A DNA stretch of 64,000 nt, taken from NCBI GenBank assembly GCA_001567105.1, contig LMZR01000022.1:1-64000 (forward strand), read 5' to 3'. Shown one piece after another: positions 58,910-64,000 of this stretch. The notes beneath the pieces were generated by a model. It searched no databases. It was not told the origin of the DNA and saw only the letters and a list, made by a program, of their open reading frames with translations. A program made the translations under genes and the position numbers. Origin of the DNA: Chloroflexi bacterium OLB14. GTDB taxonomy: Bacteria; Chloroflexota; Anaerolineae; Anaerolineales; Villigracilaceae. Every line of letters begins with the position of its first letter. Positions within the stretch are counted from its first letter, which is position 1.

Positions 58910-60591
58910 GTGACGAACATTCTACTAATAAACGGTTTGATAATGCTATAACAATTTTAATTGCTTCTGTAGCAATTTGGGTTTCGATCACTGCTTTTTT
59001 TCAAAATCATGCTTCTAATCGTTCTGATCAAGCGCGCAGAAGGGCAGAGCAGTTTGCTATTGAGTCAGTTAAGAGCGAAGTAAATGGCACAATTCAAGCC
59101 AGTTATGAATGGCAGGGGGCTTACCAAACTTGGTATGAGTTGGATTTACAAATTACAGCCGCCGAACAAATTGGAGATTCAGCGGCGGCAGAACGTTATG
59201 CTTTGGTACAACAAGAAATCATAAAGTTGAGCCACCTGTTAGGTCCACAATATTTTGATGCCAATAGCAATTACCCGCCAAATTATAGTAAATTTGTTTC
59301 TGATTCTTTCTTAGTTAAATCTACGCGTTTATCTGAAACATATTTAGCAGAGGCAAAGCTTGGGAATGAGACTAACGACATTGCAGATGCGTTAATTGTA
59401 CAAATTACAATGCTAACTGTGGCATTGTCTTTATATGGTCTTTCTCTGGCTTTGGCTGGTAGGGTACGTTGGTTGTTTGTAATTGTCGGTTCTGGAATGG
59501 TGGGGTTTTGTATGCTATGGTTAGGTTGGTGCTCCATTTTATGGCTTGGGTTATCTACCGTAAATGAAACAGCTATTAATGCATATGCAGAAGGTTATGG
59601 GCTTGCATACCAAGCTAGGGATGAAGAAGCAATTGAAAAGTTTACTGCCGCTATTCAGGCAGACCCTTATTATGCTGCAGCTTATTATCAACGCGGGCTG
59701 GCACATTATTACACTGGAGATATTTCCACAGGCATTGCAGATGTAGAATTAGCGCGCACTCATGGGCTTGATGATGCATCTGTGAACTGGAATCTAGGTT
59801 GGATGTATTATTTGAGCGGGCAGTATGATAAAGCAATCGAAACGAATAACCGTATTCTCAATAGCAAGCCAGAGGTAATTGGTGTACGTTCAAATCAGGC
59901 TTTGAATTATTTAGTACTTGGCGATTTACCCAATGCACAAATTCAGTTTGATTTATTAATTAAAGAAGTGGAAAAGCAAGTAATAGATGCACGACAAAAC
60001 AATTCGGAACCTCCTGCTTCTTTATGGGTTTATTTGGACGCAAGTGCAATAGATTTGACAAATTTACTTGATGAGTTAAACAACAAATCACAAAACATTA
60101 ATCAAGCCCCACCAGCAAATTTAATCACAGGCAACCATGAAAGTATTCGTGAATTCGCTTTAGCACAAGCGGCGTATATTAAAGAGGTTTCTACTTCGCT
60201 AGAATACTTAGGTCAATTGCCAGCTGCACAAGCTAGCACTCAAATTACCTCTATGAAAGTTGGAAATGCCACAATAAATGCTGAAGGTTTTATAGACAGT
60301 TTCACACCTATTCAAAATGGGGTATTGCCTTATGGCAATGCTTCATTTGATATTGAATTCACCTATGCAGGTGCTGTTCCTTCGCAGTTGGTTTGGAAAG
60401 TTTACATAAATGGACGTGAAGACCAAGCGCTACGAAAAATATTCAAACAAGATATTAGCCAAAACAATACTTGGTATCAAAATTTTGGCTATGACTTCAC
60501 CAATACATTTATTCTTGCTGATGGCGAGTATCTAATAGAAGTATATGCAGATGGGAAACTCGTTGGGCGTACAGCCTTTTCTGTTCGCTAA
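58906..60591 (+). CDS. Membrane-anchored TPR protein
   Basis: 561 aa from ATG 58906 (overlap ATGA). Helix 1 (NAITILIASVAIWVSITAFF), a ~140-residue helical domain rich in Ala/Gln, three further helices (residues ~160-225), then TPR repeats (AYQARDEEAIEKFTAAIQAD, AAYYQRGLAHYYTGDISTGI, NLGWMYYLSGQYDKAIETNN) and a C-terminal beta domain (DIEFTYAGAVPSQLVWKVYI). Unknown function; TPRs suggest a scaffold for other proteins. Co-translated with the preceding gene. Confidence 0.75.
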   Translation: MSDEHSTNKRFDNAITILIASVAIWVSITAFFQNHASNRSDQARRRAEQFAIESVKSEVNGTIQASYEWQGAYQTWYELDLQITAAEQIGDSAAAERYALVQQEIIKLSHLLGPQYFDANSNYPPNYSKFVSDSFLVKSTRLSETYLAEAKLGNETNDIADALIVQITMLTVALSLYGLSLALAGRVRWLFVIVGSGMVGFCMLWLGWCSILWLGLSTVNETAINAYAEGYGLAYQARDEEAIEKFTAAIQADPYYAAAYYQRGLAHYYTGDISTGIADVELARTHGLDDASVNWNLGWMYYLSGQYDKAIETNNRILNSKPEVIGVRSNQALNYLVLGDLPNAQIQFDLLIKEVEKQVIDARQNNSEPPASLWVYLDASAIDLTNLLDELNNKSQNINQAPPANLITGNHESIREFALAQAAYIKEVSTSLEYLGQLPAAQASTQITSMKVGNATINAEGFIDSFTPIQNGVLPYGNASFDIEFTYAGAVPSQLVWKVYINGREDQALRKIFKQDISQNNTWYQNFGYDFTNTFILADGEYLIEVYADGKLVGRTAFSVR

Positions 60592-60614
60592 TTTGGAATT
60601 TAGTTAACCCTTTA

Positions 60615-60659
60615 CGAAAAGAAGCCATCAGCATATAAATAAGCCTGATGGCTTCTTCG
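60615..60659 (+). promoter_or_regulatory. Hairpin that contains a -10 box in its loop and the HAD start codon in its 3' arm
   Basis: GAAGCCATCAG (60621-60631) pairs perfectly with CTGATGGCTTC (60645-60655); outer CGAA/TTCG extends it. The ATG at 60648 is inside the 3' arm. The loop carries TATAAA (60634-60639). It doubles as a terminator-like structure after the TPR gene, but without a T-run. Confidence 0.55.
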
Positions 60660-61391
60660 ATCAAACACATTCTCTTTGATTTAGGCGGAACGTTGATGTA
60701 TTCACTTGATGATTCAAGTGCAGTAAATCAGCAGGGTGATGAAGCATTAACTAAAGCGTTGCAAAAGTATGATATTCAACTAGATGCAAAATTATTTCGT
60801 CGGCGCTTACATGAATATTATGCACAACGTGATAAAGATTATTATGAAACCACCTATCACCTTGTGTTAAGAGAATTACTCAAAGATTTAGGTTATGCCG
60901 AAGTAGCAGAATCAGTTATCAGGTCGGGGTTAGATGCGTTGTACGCCATCACACAAACCAATTGGCAATTAGAAAACGATGCGCTTGAAACATTACAATT
61001 GTTAAAATCCAATCAGTATCAAATGGGTATCTTCTCAAATGCGGGAGATGATAAGGACGTTCAACAACTTGTAGAGAAATTTGGTATTCGTAGTTATTTT
61101 GATTTTGTGTTAACTTCAGCGGCTTGCTATTATCGCAAACCACATGCACGCGCGTTTGAAATTTCGCTAGCACAATGGAACATCACGCCTAAAGAAGCCA
61201 TAATGATTGGCGATAGTTTAACAGCGGATATTTTTGGAGCAAATCAATTACACATGAAAACAATTTGGATAACACGCCGCGCAACATTTACTACGGAAGA
61301 TATGCAACGCATCAAACCTGATTTCAGCCTGCGTAAGCTTAGCGAACTTTTGCCTACCCTCGATTTAATCAATATGAAAACCGCGAGGTAA
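60648..61391 (+). CDS. HAD family hydrolase
   Basis: 247 aa. HAD motif I HILFDLGGTLMYS (Asp-x-Gly with the second Asp replaced by Gly: DLGGT), motif II GIFSNAGDDKDV, motif III/IV YYRKPHARAFEISLA and MIGDSLTADIFGANQLHMKT. The loss of the general-acid Asp in motif I (DxD to DxG) occurs in some dehalogenase-like and non-phosphatase HADs. No Shine-Dalgarno; the start codon is buried in a hairpin. Substrate unknown. Confidence 0.78.
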   Translation: MASSIKHILFDLGGTLMYSLDDSSAVNQQGDEALTKALQKYDIQLDAKLFRRRLHEYYAQRDKDYYETTYHLVLRELLKDLGYAEVAESVIRSGLDALYAITQTNWQLENDALETLQLLKSNQYQMGIFSNAGDDKDVQQLVEKFGIRSYFDFVLTSAACYYRKPHARAFEISLAQWNITPKEAIMIGDSLTADIFGANQLHMKTIWITRRATFTTEDMQRIKPDFSLRKLSELLPTLDLINMKTAR

Positions 61392-61474
61392 GTCTCGTTT
61401 TCAGTATGAGATTTATATCAACGAAACGTCGTCATGCTACAAACATGACCTACCAAATCAAATTTGCAATGAGG

Positions 61475-61488
61475 TACAATTCTGCCTC
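61475..61488 (+). promoter_or_regulatory. -10 box of the DMT transporter gene
   Basis: GAGGTACAAT (box 61475-61480), eight bases, ATG 61489; no Shine-Dalgarno, so leaderless or nearly so. Confidence 0.55.
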
Positions 61489-62385
61489 ATGCCTTCAAAA
61501 AGATTCTTCCCTTATATCGCGCTCGCTGTTGGAATTACTGCCTTAAGTCTCTCTGCCATGTTCGTGCGCTGGGCAGATGCACCAGGTCCAGTTACTGCTT
61601 TTTACCGTGTATTAATTTCTACAGTTTTGTTTATACCATTTTTCATCCAACGCCAAAAAACATCTGCCCCATTACAAATAAATTGGGCTTGGCTTCCATT
61701 GTTAGCAGGTTTCTTCACAGCATTAGATTTTGCTACTTGGAACACGGGTGTAAAATTTACTACCGCTGCTAAAGCAACATTACTTGGAAATACTTCGCCT
61801 CTTTGGGTTGCTTTAATAGCGTTATTGTTTTTACAAGAAAAACTACGTGGCTCTTTTTGGCTCGGGCTATTACTATCACTACTTGGAGCAACATTAGTCG
61901 TCGGTGCAAACTTTACAGAAGATTTAACTATTAATATTGGTGATGTTCTTGCTAGCGCCGCCGCTATTTTCTACGCTTTATATCAACTCACTACCCAACG
62001 TGGCAGAAAATTTTTAGATCCATTTAGATACACATGGCTGGTCGGTTTAAGCGCCACCATAAGTTTGTTTATTATCAATTTAGTTTTAGGTAATCCCTTT
62101 ACTGGCTACACGCAAAATACTTGGCTGGTATTTTTGGCAACTGCCATCGTTTCTCAAATGATTGGATACCTTTCTATTTCTTATGCATTAGGTCACTTAC
62201 CTGCTTCAATTGTATCGCCAACGCTCATTGGGCAACCGATACTAACTGCTGTTCTTGCCATTCCCCTACTTAATGAAATCCCCACATTAATGCAATGCCT
62301 AGGTGGTGTAATTGCATTAATTGGTATCTTTATTGTTAATCGTTCACATCAAAGTACAATACAAGAAGAAATTCCAAATGCTTAA
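61489..62385 (+). CDS. EamA/DMT-family transporter
   Basis: 298 aa, ten helices in two EamA repeats: ALSLSAMFVRWADAPGPVTA, FYRVLISTVLFIPFF, TPLWVALIALLFLQEKLRGS-like stretch, and second repeat LASAAAIFYALYQLTTQRGR, IGYLSISYALGHLPASIVSP. Typical drug/metabolite transporter, substrate unknown, often amino acid or metabolite efflux. Confidence 0.87.
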   Translation: MPSKRFFPYIALAVGITALSLSAMFVRWADAPGPVTAFYRVLISTVLFIPFFIQRQKTSAPLQINWAWLPLLAGFFTALDFATWNTGVKFTTAAKATLLGNTSPLWVALIALLFLQEKLRGSFWLGLLLSLLGATLVVGANFTEDLTINIGDVLASAAAIFYALYQLTTQRGRKFLDPFRYTWLVGLSATISLFIINLVLGNPFTGYTQNTWLVFLATAIVSQMIGYLSISYALGHLPASIVSPTLIGQPILTAVLAIPLLNEIPTLMQCLGGVIALIGIFIVNRSHQSTIQEEIPNA

Positions 62386-62402
62386 CCAAAGAGGAAAATT
62401 CC

Positions 62403-62804
62403 ATGATTGAAATTAATTCAAAAATTGAAAATGCTCGTGTGCCTGTTACTGTCATCACCGCCAAAGGTGAAATTGATGCTTCAAATTATGATGTATTCCA
62501 ATCTCAAACTGAAAAAATTATTTCAGAGGGCGCGAAATATTTACTTCTAGATTTACAAGATGTAGATTATATGAGTAGCGCAGGGTTAAGAGCCATCCAT
62601 ACTTTATTTAACAAACTCCGCCAACTGCATCAGGATGTGAATGATGATGAGCTACGCAAAAAGATGAGTGTAGGCGCATACAAATCACCTTATATTAAAG
62701 TAGCAAATTTAACCCCAAAGGTCAAAGAAGCATTTGAACTCGGTGGGTTTGAAATATATCTTGAAGTGTATGATAATGTCGCCAGCGCAATAAATTCTTT
62801 TTAA
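62403..62804 (+). CDS. STAS-domain protein (anti-sigma factor antagonist type)
   Basis: 133 aa. STAS core: VTVITAKGEIDASNYDVFQS, KYLLLDLQDVDYMSSAGLRA with the phosphorylatable Ser in YMSSAGLR, and C-terminal VKEAFELGGFEIYLEVYDNV. A ~25-residue insert (NDDELRKKMSVGAYKSPYIK) lengthens the loop before the last helix. SpoIIAA/RsbV-like proteins bind anti-sigma kinases when unphosphorylated. No kinase or sigma factor is adjacent. AAAGAGGAAAATTCC precedes the ATG. Confidence 0.85.
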   Translation: MIEINSKIENARVPVTVITAKGEIDASNYDVFQSQTEKIISEGAKYLLLDLQDVDYMSSAGLRAIHTLFNKLRQLHQDVNDDELRKKMSVGAYKSPYIKVANLTPKVKEAFELGGFEIYLEVYDNVASAINSF

Positions 62805-62816
62805 AGTTAAATCATT

Positions 62817-64000
62817 ATGCCCGATCTCTTTGACCATGCCATGCAAGAACGAATGAAAAGTGAAGCGCCATTGGCGGCGCGCATGCGTCCGCGCGTGTTG
62901 GAAGAATATATCGGGCAAGAACACATTGTCGGTGCAGGAAAACTGTTGAGGCGCGCGATTGAAGCGGATCGTTTATTTTCATCTATCATTTTATGGGGTC
63001 CGCCTGGCACTGGTAAAACTACGTTAGCGCAAGTCATCGCAAATACTACCAAAAGTCATTTCGTTACTATCTCTGCTATTTTAGCGGGCAAAGCAGATTT
63101 GCGAATCGTAATTGATGAAGCACTTGAAAGACGAAGATTGCATAACGAGCGAACAATTTTATTTGTAGATGAAGTGCATCGTTGGAATAAAGCCCAACAA
63201 GATGCTTTGCTTCCGCATGTTGAAAATGGCACATTTACTTTAATTGGTGCAACAACTGAAAATCCATATTTTGAAGTTATCAAAGCGTTGATTTCTCGCT
63301 CGCGTGTTTTTCAATTAAGAAATTTGAATCAAACTGAAACAGGAATTTTGCTAGATAGAGCATTGACTGATAAAGAACGTGGCTATGGAAACAAACGCAT
63401 CACACTTGACCTTGAGGCTCGGTCGCATTTCATTGAAGTTTCATCTGGCGATGCGCGGAATGCTCTCAATGCTTTGGAGTTAGCCGTAGAGTCGACTCAA
63501 CCGAATCAAGATGGGGTTATTCACATCACATTAGATGTTGCCCAAGAATCAATTCAACGCCGTGCAGTTTTATATGATAAAGATGGTGATGCTCATTACG
63601 ATACGATTTCAGCCTTTATCAAATCTGTGCGCGGCTCAGACCCTGATGCGGCTTTGTATTGGCTCGCCAAAATGATTTACGCTGGTGAAGACCCTAAATT
63701 TATCATCCGCCGATTAATTATTTTAGCAGGTGAAGATATAGGCTTAGCAGACCCAATGGGTTTGGTGGTTGCTTCATCTGCTATGCAGGCTTATGAATTT
63801 ATTGGTTTACCTGAAGGGATTTATCCAATTGTAGAAGCAACTTTATATTTAGCAACTGCACCAAAATCAAATAGAGCAGGGGCATATTTCAAAGCCATGC
63901 AAAAGATTGAAGAAGAAGGTCAAGTTTCAGTGCCACGCCATTTACAAGATGGAAATCGTGACCGTGCTGCAACAGGTCAAGGTAAAGAATATGTTTATCC
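62817..64000 (+). CDS. rarA: Replication-associated recombination protein A (RarA/MgsA AAA ATPase), 3' truncated
   Basis: 394 codons to the window edge. MPDLFDHAMQERMKSEAPLA, then MRPRVLEEYIGQEHIVG, Walker A GPPGTGKTT, Walker B ILFVDEVHRWNKAQQDALLP (usually HRFN), sensor 1 GATTENP, sensor 2 SSGDARNALNALELAVE, and the tetramerisation part IKSVRGSDPDAALYWLAKMI and EDIGLADP. RarA acts at stalled replication forks with SSB. No Shine-Dalgarno; TTAAAT lies four bases before the ATG. Frame is intact as far as seen. Confidence 0.93.
   Translation, partial: MPDLFDHAMQERMKSEAPLAARMRPRVLEEYIGQEHIVGAGKLLRRAIEADRLFSSIILWGPPGTGKTTLAQVIANTTKSHFVTISAILAGKADLRIVIDEALERRRLHNERTILFVDEVHRWNKAQQDALLPHVENGTFTLIGATTENPYFEVIKALISRSRVFQLRNLNQTETGILLDRALTDKERGYGNKRITLDLEARSHFIEVSSGDARNALNALELAVESTQPNQDGVIHITLDVAQESIQRRAVLYDKDGDAHYDTISAFIKSVRGSDPDAALYWLAKMIYAGEDPKFIIRRLIILAGEDIGLADPMGLVVASSAMQAYEFIGLPEGIYPIVEATLYLATAPKSNRAGAYFKAMQKIEEEGQVSVPRHLQDGNRDRAATGQGKEYVY

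Noticed and set aside
55787-60930. A 17-base identical stretch (GAATCAGTTATCAGGTC) in the CoA-transferase A gene (~55787) and in the HAD gene (~60908)
   Set aside because: It encodes ESVIRS in both and lies in coding sequence of unrelated genes. One such match is not far from chance for 64 kb of biased composition.

Overview
This 64 kb window is one AT-rich, gene-dense bacterial chromosome segment. It most likely comes from the Chloroflexota, class Anaerolineae (order Anaerolineales). The support is family-level: separate TIGR03960 radical SAM and TIGR03936 genes, S-layer homology (SLH) repeats of the GGCGxGNYCPNxPVTRAEMAVFLLR kind, many lipoproteins with Thr/Pro- or Val/Thr-rich linkers, no outer-membrane genes, and the secG / peptide-binding protein / M20 peptidase / DUF1385 order. 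No 16S gene is present, so the placement is inference.

Layout. 1-7650: cut-off dimethylglycine-dehydrogenase-like protein, APH-type kinase, class II aldolase, HisC-like aminotransferase, HAD phosphatase and APC permease, read as a catabolic operon for an amino alcohol or N-methylated amine; its intergenic gaps carry MITE-like palindromes. 7714-13374: Nudix, lipoprotein, the TIGR03960/TIGR03936 pair and PrsW. 13461: tRNA-Arg(CCG). 13544-19063 (minus): phosphodiester glycosidase, DUF1385, dipeptidase, oligopeptide-binding protein and a hidden secG. 19238-23722: PHP protein, rpsF-ssb-rpsR, a parvulin-type foldase and Nudix. 23790-32894: methyltransferase, lipoproteins, serine hydrolase, a tyrosine-catabolic set (hpd, cupin, hmgA), DUF3592, esterase and a YbaK-type deacylase. 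33040-42248: SLH-anchored sugar dehydrogenase, ALDH7, thioesterase, paired lipoproteins and a complete aap-type amino-acid ABC transporter. 42412-49574: YbaK, RelA/SpoT, moeA, VKOR, an acidic DUF1540-like protein, NlpC/P60 and Ffh. 49995-64000: UMF1-type MFS protein, a candidate selenocysteine thioredoxin, a pruA-like dehydrogenase with a lysine-rich tail, CoA-transferase subunits, a TPR membrane pair, HAD, DMT transporter, STAS and RarA (cut off). The theme is uptake and oxidation of amino acids and peptides.

Two window-wide signals matter. First, at least sixteen single-base frame breaks, mostly in homopolymers, interrupt otherwise intact genes, including the essential rpsR and secG. This points to uncorrected long-read indels rather than gene decay, so frameshifted genes are given below as full-length spans. 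Second, many genes have a -10 box exactly 6 nt before the start codon and no Shine-Dalgarno sequence, which implies leaderless mRNAs.

The most interesting single locus is 52481-53023 (minus): a thioredoxin-like lipoprotein whose reading frame is broken only by a TGA placed exactly at the first cysteine of the CxxC motif, followed by a hairpin with a G-starting loop at SECIS distance.
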